Made by a program: the position numbers and the translations under genes
Shown: one piece after another, positions 45,511-54,813 of the stretch
Position numbering within the stretch: the stretch's first letter is position 1
Layout: every line of letters begins with the position of its first letter
The notes under the pieces: generated by a model
The model's database searches: none
The model's input: the letters and a program-made list of their open reading frames with translations, nothing else
Told to the model about the DNA's origin: nothing
Assembly (NCBI RefSeq): GCF_000159695.1
Contig: NZ_CM000955.1
Location: 451,001-515,000, forward strand
Reading direction: 5' to 3'
Length of the DNA stretch: 64,000 nucleotides
Source: Finegoldia magna ATCC 53516
GTDB taxonomy: Bacteria > Bacillota > Clostridia > Tissierellales > Peptoniphilaceae

Positions 45511-46060
45511 ATTTGCCACCTATAATCTTTGAATACATCACTCCGATACAAGCACACGCAAGTAAAATTATCGCAACATTTATGTTGAACACAAACCCCA
45601 TTACAAATGCTAAAATCATTATTCCAATTCCAAGCGCTCTGTCTTTTTTCAAATTTGATTTCGCCAAATCCACAACAGTTAAAAGTAATATTGCACTTAT
45701 CGCACCACTCATACTAATGAGCATCATATTGATAAATGGATTGTCGTGAATTTTGTTGTAAATCAAACTTACAATCGAAATAATAACCAAACAAGGAAGA
45801 GTCGCAGCTAACACGCTTACGATTGCTCCTTTTGTTTTGTTAATCCTGTATCCCAATAAAATTGACGTGTTAATAGCCATCGCTCCTGGACAACTTTGTG
45901 CCAAGGCGATTATTTTCATCATTTCGTCGTCGTCAATTATTTTTTTGTTTTTAACAAACTCATCTCTAATAATAGGAACTATTGTATATCCTCCACCAAA
46001 CGTCACGGCATTAATTTTCAGAAGAGTTTTAAATAAGTCAATGTTTTTCAAATTTATCAC
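45497..46060 (-). CDS. Chromate-transporter-family half protein (first)
   Basis: This 187-residue membrane protein is a CHR domain with INAVTFGGGYTIVPI and LAQSCPGAMAINTSILLG. It is paired with the overlapping second half gene. Together they have the opposite-orientation layout expected of paired CHR proteins. Confidence 0.88.
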   Translation of the reverse strand: MINLKNIDLFKTLLKINAVTFGGGYTIVPIIRDEFVKNKKIIDDDEMMKIIALAQSCPGAMAINTSILLGYRINKTKGAIVSVLAATLPCLVIISIVSLIYNKIHDNPFINMMLISMSGAISAILLLTVVDLAKSNLKKDRALGIGIMILAFVMGFVFNINVAIILLACACIGVMYSKIIGGKYDFD

Positions 46061-46102
46061 CTAGATAATATTATCCTATACAATAAAAAAATTTTCAAAT
46101 CA

Positions 46103-46137
46103 AAAAACCGAATCTAAATTAATAGACTCGGTTTGAT
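46103..46137 (-). terminator. Terminator of the fructose operon
   Basis: AAACCGAATCTA pairs with TAGACTCGGTTT with one mismatch, followed on the minus strand by a T-run. It lies 20 bases past the aldolase stop. Confidence 0.75.
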
Positions 46138-46153
46138 TTTTGATTTTTTCGAA

Positions 46154-47020
46154 TTAGTTTGCTTTGTCGATTGATCCAAAAATTTCCATTTTTTCTTTAA
46201 CTTTTGCTTTGATTGCTTCGTAACCTGGTTTCAAAACTTTTCTTGGATCGAATCCTTTCTTTTCTTTGTCTTTGTTTTCTTCGAAGTATTTTCTAGTTTC
46301 TTCTGTAAATACGATTTGGCATTCAGTGTTTACATTGATTTTGGATACTCCAAGGCTGATTGCTTCTTTAATCATATCAGTTGGAATTCCTGTTCCACCA
46401 TGAAGAACTAGAGGCATTTCTCCGATTTCTCCTTTGATTTCTCCAAGAGCATTGAAGTCTAATCCCTTCCAGTTTTCTGGATAAACTCCATGGATATTAC
46501 CAATTCCTGCTGCCAAGAAATCTATTCCCAATTCAGAAATTCTCTTACATTCATTTTTGTCGGCGATTTCACCTTGACCGATTACTCCATCTTCTTCTCC
46601 ACCGATAGCTCCAACTTCTGCTTCAACGCTTATTCCTTTTGAATGAGCAAGTTCAACTATTTCTTTTGTTTTTTCTATATTTTCATCGATTGGATATTTA
46701 GAACCATCAAACATTACTGAAGTAAATCCTGCTTCGATACATTTTTTTGCACCTTCGAATGATCCGTGATCTAAGTGGATTGCTACAGGAACTGTTATGT
46801 TTAATTCTTCAATCATTCCTTTAACCATTCCTACAACTGTTTTATATCCGCCCATATATTTTCCAGCGCCTTCGCTAACTCCCAAAATAACTGGTGAGTT
46901 GTTTTCTTGTGCTGTTTCCAAAATAGCTTTAGTCCATTCTAGGTTGTTGATATTGAAATGACCTACTGCGTATTTTCCTTTTAATGCATCTTTTAACATT
47001 TTGTCTGCTGCTACTAACAT
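46154..47020 (-). CDS. fba: Class II fructose-bisphosphate aldolase
   Basis: This 288-residue zinc-dependent aldolase cleaves fructose 1,6-bisphosphate to glyceraldehyde phosphate and dihydroxyacetone phosphate. Motifs are HLDHGS (catalytic Asp and Zn ligand His), EAEVGAIGGEEDG, GNIHGVY, LHGGTGIP and KINVNTE. It follows the fructose PTS gene, fitting a route from fructose through 1-phosphate and 1,6-bisphosphate to trioses. A tagatose-bisphosphate preference cannot be excluded by eye. GGAGG precedes the ATG. Confidence 0.92.
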   Translation of the reverse strand: MLVAADKMLKDALKGKYAVGHFNINNLEWTKAILETAQENNSPVILGVSEGAGKYMGGYKTVVGMVKGMIEELNITVPVAIHLDHGSFEGAKKCIEAGFTSVMFDGSKYPIDENIEKTKEIVELAHSKGISVEAEVGAIGGEEDGVIGQGEIADKNECKRISELGIDFLAAGIGNIHGVYPENWKGLDFNALGEIKGEIGEMPLVLHGGTGIPTDMIKEAISLGVSKINVNTECQIVFTEETRKYFEENKDKEKKGFDPRKVLKPGYEAIKAKVKEKMEIFGSIDKAN

Positions 47021-47072
47021 AATTTCCTCCTTGAAAATTTGAAAATTTGTAAATTACAATATTATTATAACA

Positions 47073-48944
47073 TTATTCTGCTTTTTGTTTCCACAATCCA
47101 TAAATGATTGCTGAAACCAAAGAGCCAACCGCTACAGATAATACGAAGAACAACGCTTTATCTACAGATTCCATAGCTGGTAAAATGAAAATTCCTCCGT
47201 GTGGTGCAGGTGATTTTACTCCAAATGCTTGTGTAAGTCCACCGGCGATTGCACTACCAATTACAGATGACACAATCACTCTCAATGGGTCTTTTGCCGC
47301 GAAAGGAATCGCTCCTTCTGTGATAAATGATGCGCCCAAAATATAATTAGTTACGGCTGATTTCTTTTCTTTTTCGTCAAATTTATTTTTGAATAGACTT
47401 GATGCGATGGCTATTGCAAGAGGTGCAACCATACCACCAGCCATTGTTGCTGCCATGAATGCTCCGTTACCTGTGTCTGTGAAAACTCCGATTGAGAAAG
47501 TATAACTTGCTTTGTTAACAGGACCACCCATATCCACACTCATCATCGCTCCAAGCAATGCTCCAAGTAAAATTGAGTTTGTAGTTCCCATATTTGCCAA
47601 AAATCCGTTGATTGCTTTGTTAATTGTCGTAAACACTGGAGATATTACGAAAATCATACCCAAAGATGTTAATAGCAATCCAAATACTGGGAAGATCAAC
47701 ATTGGTTTTGTTCCTTCAAGTGATTTTGGAAGATTTTTAGTGATTTTCTTCAAGAATAAAATTACATAACCTGCTAAGAAACCACCTAACAATCCTCCCA
47801 AAAATCCTGCGCCTTGACCTGCAATGAAACCTGCAACCATACCAGGCATCAACGCTGGTCTATCGCCAATACTCATCGCAATGTATCCTGCCAAAATTGG
47901 AATTAAAAATCCAAACGCAGCTTTTCCGCCTACGGAGAATAAATTGTAAATTGGTGAAGTATCTGAGAAAAATCTTTCAACCAAGAAAGACAACGCCAAT
48001 AAAATTCCACCACCAACTACAAATGGCAACATATGACTTACGCCATTCATAATATCTTGGTATAATTTTGATTTCCAATTTGTCGTTTCTTCTTCAACTT
48101 CTTTTGATTCTGACTCATCTGCGTGATAAATCTTCGCTTTGCCCTCTACTATTTTTTCAATCAAATCTTTTGGATTTCTAATAGCATCGGAAACTGGACA
48201 TTCAATTACATTTTTCCCATTAAAACGTGCAGTTTCCACTTTTCTATCCGCAGCTATTATAATTCCCGTAGCTTTTTCTATGTCGTCAGAGTTTAATTTG
48301 TTCTTAACACCATCAGAGCCATTTGTTTCGACCTTGATGTCAACGCCCATTTTAGCCGCTTGTTCCTTCAAGGCTTCTTCTGCCATATAAGTGTGTGCAA
48401 TTCCCGTTGGACACGCAGTTACAGCTAATACGAATGGTTTTTCTGTATAAATCGAACTAGTTTCTACTGGTGCGACTTTTGGTTCAGATTCTTCTACGTA
48501 ATCATCAATTGTCTTGTAAACATCTTCTGGAGTTTCGCTAGATTTTAATCTATCTATAAATCCTTCTTTTAATAAAAGCTTGGACAACTTCGCCAAAGTT
48601 TCAATGTGCATTTGGTTTTGTCCTTCAGTTGCAGCAATCATGAAAAATATATAAGTATCTTCTCCATCCAACGCTTCATAATCTACACCATTTGTACTTC
48701 TCGCAAACACAATCGCAGGTTTATTCACTGCAGATGTTTTTGCGTGAGGCATAGCAACCCCTTCTCCAAGACCTGTCGAAGATTCCAACTCTCTTTTCAT
48801 AATTTCAGATCTAAATTTTAGTACGTCGTTAATAATATTGTTTTCGTACAATTTTTCGATCATTTCATCTATAACATCTTTTTTAGTTGTAGATTGAAGA
48901 TTCATAATCATTAGATCTTTTGAAAGCAAATCTTTAATTTCCAT
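47073..48944 (-). CDS. fruA: Fructose PTS enzyme IIABC
   Basis: This 623-residue permease phosphorylates fructose to fructose 1-phosphate during uptake. EIIA is at about 1-150, with the phosphohistidine in AMPHAKT (His67). EIIB is at about 170-265, with the active cysteine in TACPTGIAHTYMAEEA (Cys178). The EIIC membrane domain runs from about 290 to the end. It overlaps fruK by 11 bases. No DeoR/FruR regulator lies in the adjacent sequence. Confidence 0.95.
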   Translation of the reverse strand: MEIKDLLSKDLMIMNLQSTTKKDVIDEMIEKLYENNIINDVLKFRSEIMKRELESSTGLGEGVAMPHAKTSAVNKPAIVFARSTNGVDYEALDGEDTYIFFMIAATEGQNQMHIETLAKLSKLLLKEGFIDRLKSSETPEDVYKTIDDYVEESEPKVAPVETSSIYTEKPFVLAVTACPTGIAHTYMAEEALKEQAAKMGVDIKVETNGSDGVKNKLNSDDIEKATGIIIAADRKVETARFNGKNVIECPVSDAIRNPKDLIEKIVEGKAKIYHADESESKEVEEETTNWKSKLYQDIMNGVSHMLPFVVGGGILLALSFLVERFFSDTSPIYNLFSVGGKAAFGFLIPILAGYIAMSIGDRPALMPGMVAGFIAGQGAGFLGGLLGGFLAGYVILFLKKITKNLPKSLEGTKPMLIFPVFGLLLTSLGMIFVISPVFTTINKAINGFLANMGTTNSILLGALLGAMMSVDMGGPVNKASYTFSIGVFTDTGNGAFMAATMAGGMVAPLAIAIASSLFKNKFDEKEKKSAVTNYILGASFITEGAIPFAAKDPLRVIVSSVIGSAIAGGLTQAFGVKSPAPHGGIFILPAMESVDKALFFVLSVAVGSLVSAIIYGLWKQKAE

Positions 48945-49857
48945 TATTTTCCCCCATATTTATTATTTTTAATTTGCCAAAAATTTCATTTATTTGATTC
49001 TTTTCTCCCATATCATATGAGAAAACAGTCGCAGTCGCACTTGCTACAGCCATTTTGAACATATCCTCTTCACTCATTTCGTTCAAATAAGCGTAGATAA
49101 ATCCAGCAACCATGCTATCTCCTGCGCCGACGCTGTTGATAACTTCGCCCTTTACGATAGGAATGTAAAAAGAATTATTTGCACTCACAAAAATCGCGCC
49201 ATCACTTCCCAAAGAACATATCACATACTCTGCTTTTGGAATCATAGTCGATTTTATATACGAAATGATTTCTTCTTTTGAATTGAATTTCTCTCCGTAA
49301 ATTTCTTCTAATTCTGCTTGGTTAGGCTTTAGCAACAAAGGATGATAATCCAAGCTTTTCAATAAAACATCCCCTGTAGTATCCAAAGTAAATCTAGTAT
49401 TTGGCGATAATTTTTTTATCATCTCAATGTAGATATCCTTGTCCATATTCGCTGCAACAGATCCAGAAAAAGATACGATTCCGCCATCAATTCCAGAAAG
49501 TTTTTCATAGAAATCTTCCAATTCATCTTGTGAGATGTCAGGCCCTGGTGCATTAACTTCTGTTTCAGAATCCATTTTTAGTTTTACATTAATTCTGTTG
49601 TTTCCTTTTATTTTTGTAAAATCGTGAAGAATTCCAAGCTCATCTAATAATTTTTCGATGTAGTCCCCTGTGAATCCTCCCAAAAAACCAATATTTTTGG
49701 ATTTCACATCCAAATTATGTAGCAATTTGCTAACCATAATTCCTTTTCCACCGGCGTAAAGCTCCGTTACTTTCGCCCTATTTGTTTCTCCATTTTGAAA
49801 ATCATCCAATCGCATTATGTAATCAATCGATGGATTTAATGTCACTGTATATATCAT
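48934..49857 (-). CDS. fruK: 1-phosphofructokinase
   Basis: This 307-residue PfkB-family kinase converts fructose 1-phosphate to fructose 1,6-bisphosphate. The signatures are LNPSIDY at the start, ELYAGGKGIMVSKLL, and the anion-hole/catalytic motif NSVGAGDSMVAGF. It heads the fruK-fruA-fba operon. A promoter should lie in 49858-49925, where the divergent maf gene also begins. Confidence 0.94.
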   Translation of the reverse strand: MIYTVTLNPSIDYIMRLDDFQNGETNRAKVTELYAGGKGIMVSKLLHNLDVKSKNIGFLGGFTGDYIEKLLDELGILHDFTKIKGNNRINVKLKMDSETEVNAPGPDISQDELEDFYEKLSGIDGGIVSFSGSVAANMDKDIYIEMIKKLSPNTRFTLDTTGDVLLKSLDYHPLLLKPNQAELEEIYGEKFNSKEEIISYIKSTMIPKAEYVICSLGSDGAIFVSANNSFYIPIVKGEVINSVGAGDSMVAGFIYAYLNEMSEEDMFKMAVASATATVFSYDMGEKNQINEIFGKLKIINMGENNGN

Positions 49858-49927
49858 ATAATCACCATACTATATATACCCATTTGACACATTATTAAAA
49901 AGATAAGACAATATATTTGGTGATAAA

Positions 49928-50566
49928 ATGAAATACGTAAAAAATGTTACAAAAATCGGAAAATTAGGCAAATTTAATAACGTAATTTTGGTTAGCAAAT
50001 CTCCAAGAAGAAATGAATTATTGAAAAATATCTGTGATTTTGAAAGCATTTCGACAGATATTGATGAGAGAAAAATCGAAGAATTGGCCTATGAAAAATA
50101 CAAAGACAGAGATTTACTCGAAAAGCTCGCTCTTGTTTGCTGTGAAATATCCAAATCAAAGATTCTTCCATTAGAATTAAAAGAAAACACGCTCTACATT
50201 TCTTCTGATACAATCGTAATTAACGACGGGAAAATTTTGAACAAGCCAAAAGACTATGATGAAGCATTGGACATGTTAACATCATATCTTGGAAAAGTTC
50301 ACAAAGTTGTGACATCTGTTTGTTTGAAATCAAAAAACTATGAAGAAATATTCTACACTTTTAGTAACGTAAAATTCTCAGAAAAAACAGACAAAAATAT
50401 CCAATTACTAAAAGATTACATCGACGAAGGCACAGTTTACGACAAAGCTGGTGCGTACGGAATTCAGGATTTGAATCCAGTTCTTATAGAATACATCGAA
50501 GGTGATTTGAACACTATAATTGGCCTTCCAGTTAGTGAAATTAATAAAAGAATTAGCGATAAATAA
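49928..50566 (+). CDS. maf: Maf-type nucleoside triphosphate pyrophosphatase
   Basis: This 212-residue protein has the Maf signature SKSPRRNELL, the SSDTIV motif, NKPKDYDEALDML and DKAGAYGIQD. Maf proteins hydrolyse non-canonical or canonical NTPs, such as dTTP/UTP, and affect septum formation. The N-terminus carries about 20 more residues than usual (MKYVKNVTKIGKLGKF). TTGGTGAT precedes the ATG. The DUF523 gene follows 11 bases later. Confidence 0.9.
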   Translation: MKYVKNVTKIGKLGKFNNVILVSKSPRRNELLKNICDFESISTDIDERKIEELAYEKYKDRDLLEKLALVCCEISKSKILPLELKENTLYISSDTIVINDGKILNKPKDYDEALDMLTSYLGKVHKVVTSVCLKSKNYEEIFYTFSNVKFSEKTDKNIQLLKDYIDEGTVYDKAGAYGIQDLNPVLIEYIEGDLNTIIGLPVSEINKRISDK

Positions 50567-50577
50567 AGGAGACAAAT

Positions 50578-51015
50578 ATGCAAAATGTTTTAATTAGCGC
50601 TTGTTTATTGGGAGTTGATTGCAAATACAATGGTTCCAATAACAAATTAGACGATGAAATTATTCATTCACTCAAAGACAAATACAATTTGATTCCAGTG
50701 TGTCCAGAAATTATGGGAGGATTACCAACGCCAAGAAATCCTGTTGAGATTAAGGATGGAAAAGTTTTTGATTATGATGGAGAAGAATTCACAGAAGAAT
50801 TTGAAAAAGGAAGCGACGAAGTGGTGAAATTAGCAAAATTATACAACCCTACAATCGCCATTTTAAAAGAAAATTCTCCATCTTGTGGATCCAATTATAT
50901 TTACGATGGAACTTTCAATAACAAAAAAATTAAAGGAATGGGAATTGCTGCACGAAAACTTTCAGAAGAATATGTGAGATTATTCAACGAAGAAAATATA
51001 AAAATATTACTGTAA
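50578..51015 (+). CDS. DUF523/TudS-type desulfidase-like protein
   Basis: This 145-residue DUF523 protein has the three conserved cysteines in SACLLG, PVCPE and NSPSCGS. In TudS, a characterised DUF523 member, three cysteines hold a [4Fe-4S] cluster that removes sulfur from 2-thiouracil or thiouridine. The same role is likely but unproven here. It is coupled to maf by an 11-base gap with AAAGGAGA. Confidence 0.88.
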   Translation: MQNVLISACLLGVDCKYNGSNNKLDDEIIHSLKDKYNLIPVCPEIMGGLPTPRNPVEIKDGKVFDYDGEEFTEEFEKGSDEVVKLAKLYNPTIAILKENSPSCGSNYIYDGTFNNKKIKGMGIAARKLSEEYVRLFNEENIKILL

Positions 51016-51069
51016 AATATAAAAATATTACTATTTGTTTGATTTTTTTAATTTGATAATCATTTTTAG

Positions 51070-51097
51070 TTGACAATTAGAAATAACGTAGTATAAT
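51070..51097 (+). promoter_or_regulatory. Near-consensus promoter driving a candidate small RNA
   Basis: TTGACA (51070-51075) and TATAAT (51092-51097) are both perfect hexamers, separated by 16 bases. No gene follows before the terminator at 51157-51190. Confidence 0.82.
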
Positions 51098-51103
51098 GAT
51101 AAT

Positions 51104-51190
51104 AGATATCAATTTATATCAAACAAACCCCTTGTAAGATAAAATTGTACTTAAGAAATCGCGGCTCCCCCTAAAGCCGTGATTTTTTTT
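51104..51190 (+). ncRNA. Candidate small RNA, about 87 nt
   Basis: Transcription from the consensus promoter would begin near 51104 and end at a strong terminator, where AATCGCGGCT pairs with AGCCGTGATT around a C-rich loop, followed by T8. There is no ATG or ribosome site in between, so it is not a short mRNA. The 5' part (AAACAAACCCCTTGTAAG) is single-stranded-looking. I do not recognise the family; it does not look like 6S, SRP, tmRNA or a riboswitch. Confidence 0.65.
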
Positions 51191-51196
51191 CATGAA

Positions 51197-51227
51197 AAAA
51201 GCTATGCAAAGTTTTTGCATAGCTTTT
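51197..51227 (-). terminator. Terminator of the YeiH-type gene
   Basis: AAAAGCTATGCAAA pairs perfectly with TTTGCATAGCTTTT, with flanking A and T runs. It immediately follows the stop of the YeiH-type gene. Confidence 0.85.
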
Positions 51228-51230
51228 GTT

Positions 51231-52256
51231 TTATATTAGTCCAAGTGCGAATTGCATTGCAATTGAAACTATAGTTATCCCAATCCAGCAACAAAATCCA
51301 AGTAAGATTGGTTTGCCGCCTGTTTTTATTAATTTTACAATATCTGTTTTAAATCCAATTGCAGCCATTGCCATTACTATGAAAAACTTCGACAATTCTT
51401 TTAATGGATTGAAAACTTTCGCATCTACTCCCATTTTCAAAGCAACTGTAGTTATAATACTTGCAAGAACGAAATACAAAATAAACATAGGAAATATTTT
51501 TTTAAGTTCAACTTTTTCTGATTGTTCTTGTTTTTTAGTTCTCAAATACGACAACACCAAAGTGATTGGAATAATCGCCAATGTTCTAGTCAATTTTACA
51601 GTAACAGCTTTGTCCAATGTTTGTGTTCCCAAATTATATAATCCATCCCAAGTTGCAGCGGCTGCCGTTACCGATGATGTATCATTTACCGCAGTTCCTG
51701 CAAAAATTCCGAATGCTTCTCCCGAATGAGTTGAAAATCCAATAACACTTCCCAATAACGGAAATATCAACGCAGCGATTACATTGAAGAAAAATATTAC
51801 AGAAATTGCTTGTGCAACATCTTCATCATCAGCTTCTATTACTGGAGCAGTCGCTGCAATTGCAGATCCACCGCAAATCGATGATCCAACTCCTACTAAT
51901 ATTGCAATGTTTTTTGCAATATTCATTTTCTTTGCAAGTACATAAGAAATTATTAAAGATGTGGAAATAGTTAGTACGATTATTGGCAATGATTGTTTTC
52001 CAGTCTCCATAACAACTGCCAAATTCATACCAAATCCAAGTAAAATTACTGCATATTGCAATATTTTTTTCGATGCAAATTTCATTCCGACTTCAAATTG
52101 TGATTTGTCTTTAATAATATATCCCATTACAATTCCAACCAAAATCGCTAGAACTGCACCACCAATTACAGGGAATTTCTTCCCTAATAAGTGGCAAGGA
52201 ATTGCTATTAAAAGACACAGTATTAATCCTTTATAATGTTTCTTTAACCAATTCAT
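51231..52256 (-). CDS. YeiH-family putative anion/sulfate exporter
   Basis: This 341-residue membrane protein has about ten helices, of the UPF0324/YeiH family. Conserved segments include [40 protein letters not shown] and AIGFKTDI. Family members are annotated as putative sulfate or sulfonate exporters, sometimes under CysB/LysR control; no regulator is adjacent here. It is a single-gene unit with its own terminator. Confidence 0.9.
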   Translation of the reverse strand: MNWLKKHYKGLILCLLIAIPCHLLGKKFPVIGGAVLAILVGIVMGYIIKDKSQFEVGMKFASKKILQYAVILLGFGMNLAVVMETGKQSLPIIVLTISTSLIISYVLAKKMNIAKNIAILVGVGSSICGGSAIAATAPVIEADDEDVAQAISVIFFFNVIAALIFPLLGSVIGFSTHSGEAFGIFAGTAVNDTSSVTAAAATWDGLYNLGTQTLDKAVTVKLTRTLAIIPITLVLSYLRTKKQEQSEKVELKKIFPMFILYFVLASIITTVALKMGVDAKVFNPLKELSKFFIVMAMAAIGFKTDIVKLIKTGGKPILLGFCCWIGITIVSIAMQFALGLI

Positions 52257-52325
52257 AATTCCTCCAAAAATTTAATTACCTATATATTTTAACTCAAAAA
52301 ATATTAATGTAAAGTTTCACAAAAA

Positions 52326-52355
52326 AACACCACGATAAATAATTTACCGTGATGT
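52326..52355 (-). terminator. Terminator of the degenerate ABC gene
   Basis: AACACCACGATAAAT pairs with ATTTACCGTGATGTT with two mismatches, followed on the minus strand by T7. It starts just past the stop. Confidence 0.75.
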
Positions 52356-52361
52356 TCGTAT

Positions 52362-53903
52362 TTATTCTTGAACTAACAAATAGTCGCTGTCGATATTTTT
52401 CACATATAACACTTCGTCAAATTTTTCTTTGATAAATGGATGAATGTTCTTTGCGCAGTAGATTGATCCATTGAATCTCAAAATAAAATCTTCCAACAAA
52501 ATATTGCCAGTATTTTCGTCCAAATTCTCAAACAAATTAACTACCATGTTGAATTCAGAATCTTGATTGATTATTCTCTTGTATCTGATCAAATTCTTGT
52601 CTCTATCACTGTATTCAGAATATCTTTGTTTTGAAGTCAATTCTTCATCAAATATTTTTAACAATGGAGGAATTTTCTTATCTGGAAAAGAATTGAACAA
52701 TGTGACATTGTTTCTGAAATCAGTGTCGAAAATATAACTTTCATCGTAAGTTACAAGCATATTAGAAGACAAATCAAACTCTTCTATAGGCTCATTGTTT
52801 ACCAAAATCATTCCGCTTTGTGGAGACAACGTCTGAATAAATGATTTTGCTAGTAAGTTTACAACTTCGTCATTATCGCAAATAATTAAGTATTTTTTGT
52901 CAGTGTAAAATGTGTAGTTGATTTTAACTTTAACATTTGAAGAATATAATTTTACATCTCTGAACTCAATGTCTTTTATATGGTCTACAATTTTATCTGG
53001 TTTTTCTTGATTTCCGAAAATTTCTTCCATTTCAAAAACTTTTTGTTCAGATTGCACAATCATCGAACGTTCTTTTACGATTTTTTTAATCATATGGTGA
53101 AGCAACATGATTGAACTGATAAGAATTATAACTTCACCAGTTTTGATGTTTGGTTGTTTAATAATGTAAATCAAACTGATTATAAAATACACTCCGATAA
53201 ATAATAATTTTAGGTTGTATTTTGTTAGTTCTTCCTTGTCAAGTTCGATAACTTTTTCTGATATGTCTTCAATTAATTTACTGTGAACAACTTCAAGTGC
53301 TTTGTTAGCCTTTGAGTTGATTACTTTCTTGGAGTTAAGCATATCATCAAGAAAATACACGTATCTTTTTCTCAAATTCGATGTATTTGTTTTCTTTTCT
53401 AAAATTGATTTGTCGATTCTCACATTAATTAAACTGAAAATCAACACTCCCACAGTTATAATTGACACTGGAATGAATGACACGCAATATCCTGCTGTTA
53501 TAAAGACTACAGCCAATAAAATTGCGTCAGATATCAACTCCAATGTCGGAATAACGTAATATTCCTTTAAGTAAAGTGATGTCGATGTTATGTCGTTCGA
53601 AAAAGTTTTTTCTTTTTGTTGTATTTCGTAAAAGTTTTGTGAGATTACGTTGTGAAACAAATCTTGTTTAAATCCTTCTACAAACAAAAGTCCCATGTTG
53701 TAAATCGTTCTGTCCTTGAGATAATTTATTCCTGCGAACAAAATCAACGACGCACTAATTACAATCAGTGTGAATGTCTTGTTTTGAACTTCAAATAATC
53801 TTTTAGTAAATACAATCGCTACCGCTAAAAAACACGACAACAAAATTGTCAGTAAAATTTGCATCAGCAAATTGATTTTCTCTCTAAAAATGTACTTATT
53901 CAT
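52362..53903 (-). CDS. ABC-exporter-like protein with a degenerate ATPase domain
   Basis: This 513-residue protein looks like an ABC half-exporter: six helices to about 300, then an ATPase-sized C-domain. The ATPase motifs are gone. The P-loop position reads IICDNDEVVNLLAKSF, with no GxxGxGK; the signature site reads YSDRDKNLIR; and the Walker B site reads MVVNLFENLDENT. No stop or frameshift is present, so the frame is maintained and the protein is probably made. It may be a non-catalytic partner of another half-exporter, or a sensor. The start at 53903 follows GAGGGAA. Confidence 0.78.
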   Translation of the reverse strand: MNKYIFREKINLLMQILLTILLSCFLAVAIVFTKRLFEVQNKTFTLIVISASLILFAGINYLKDRTIYNMGLLFVEGFKQDLFHNVISQNFYEIQQKEKTFSNDITSTSLYLKEYYVIPTLELISDAILLAVVFITAGYCVSFIPVSIITVGVLIFSLINVRIDKSILEKKTNTSNLRKRYVYFLDDMLNSKKVINSKANKALEVVHSKLIEDISEKVIELDKEELTKYNLKLLFIGVYFIISLIYIIKQPNIKTGEVIILISSIMLLHHMIKKIVKERSMIVQSEQKVFEMEEIFGNQEKPDKIVDHIKDIEFRDVKLYSSNVKVKINYTFYTDKKYLIICDNDEVVNLLAKSFIQTLSPQSGMILVNNEPIEEFDLSSNMLVTYDESYIFDTDFRNNVTLFNSFPDKKIPPLLKIFDEELTSKQRYSEYSDRDKNLIRYKRIINQDSEFNMVVNLFENLDENTGNILLEDFILRFNGSIYCAKNIHPFIKEKFDEVLYVKNIDSDYLLVQE

Positions 53904-53949
53904 ATATTCCCTCATATAATACAAAATAGAGCTTGCGCCCTATTTTGCA

Positions 53950-54813
53950 TTACTCATTTTCTTTTTGTTCTAATGATTTAAATACATTGCCTGCATTGTA
54001 AGAACTTCTTACAAATGGGCCGCTTTCTACGTGTTTGATTCCGATTGATTCTCCGTATTTTTTGTATTCTTCGAATTCTTCCGGAGTAACATATCTGTCC
54101 AACTCTGCATGTTCTAATGTTGGCATCAAATATTGTCCAATTGTAACTATATCGACTTTTAATTCGTTCAACTTATCTAACATTTGATGAACTTCTTCGT
54201 TTGTTTCGCCAAGTCCAACCATAAATCCAGACTTAGTTACAAGTCCTTTTTCTTTTGCGTATCTTAAAACTTCGAACGAATTGTCCAAGTTACCTTGTGG
54301 TCTCATTTCTTTGAAGATAGAACGAACTGTTTCAACATTGTGATTTAATACATCTGGTCTTTCATCAAAAACAATATCCAACAATTCATGCTTTGCGTGC
54401 ATATCAGGAATTAAAACTTCAACCAATGTTCCTTCGTTGTATTTTCTAATTTCCTTGATAACATTTTTGAATTGAGTTGCACCTTCATCTTTCAAATCAT
54501 CTCTGTCAACCGAAGTAATAACTGCGTATTTCAAACCTAGTTTTTGCACAACTTTTGCAACATTTTCAGGTTCTTTTTCATCAACAGCTCTTCCTCTTCC
54601 AGTAGTTACGTTGCAATATCTACAGTTTCTAGTACAAATATCTCCTAAAATCATAAATGTAGCTGTACGTGATTCGTAGCATTTCATTCTGTTAGGACAA
54701 TTTGCTTCCTTACAAACTGTGTTCAATTCAAATCCATCTACTAAACTTTCTACTTCGTGAAGGTTTTGGCTACCTTCTATCTTTACTCTCATCCATTTTG
54801 GTTTTCTAATCAA
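53950..54813 (-). CDS. lipA: Lipoyl synthase
   Basis: This radical-SAM enzyme of about 287 residues inserts two sulfurs into octanoyl chains on carrier proteins. The auxiliary cluster ligands are in CKEANCPNRMKC and the SAM cluster in CTRNCRYC. RSSYNA near the C-terminus carries the conserved Ser ligand of the auxiliary cluster. TTG at 54813 fits the AGGTGAT site; GTG at 54822 is part of that site, and an ATG lies seven codons further in. The start overlaps the end of lplA by eight bases. Confidence 0.93.
   Translation of the reverse strand: MIRKPKWMRVKIEGSQNLHEVESLVDGFELNTVCKEANCPNRMKCYESRTATFMILGDICTRNCRYCNVTTGRGRAVDEKEPENVAKVVQKLGLKYAVITSVDRDDLKDEGATQFKNVIKEIRKYNEGTLVEVLIPDMHAKHELLDIVFDERPDVLNHNVETVRSIFKEMRPQGNLDNSFEVLRYAKEKGLVTKSGFMVGLGETNEEVHQMLDKLNELKVDIVTIGQYLMPTLEHAELDRYVTPEEFEEYKKYGESIGIKHVESGPFVRSSYNAGNVFKSLEQKENE

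Noticed and set aside
51104..51190. tRNA, 6S RNA or T-box reading of the small RNA
   Set aside because: No cloverleaf, no 6S-like long bulged rod and no T-box sequence; no gene follows on the same strand.
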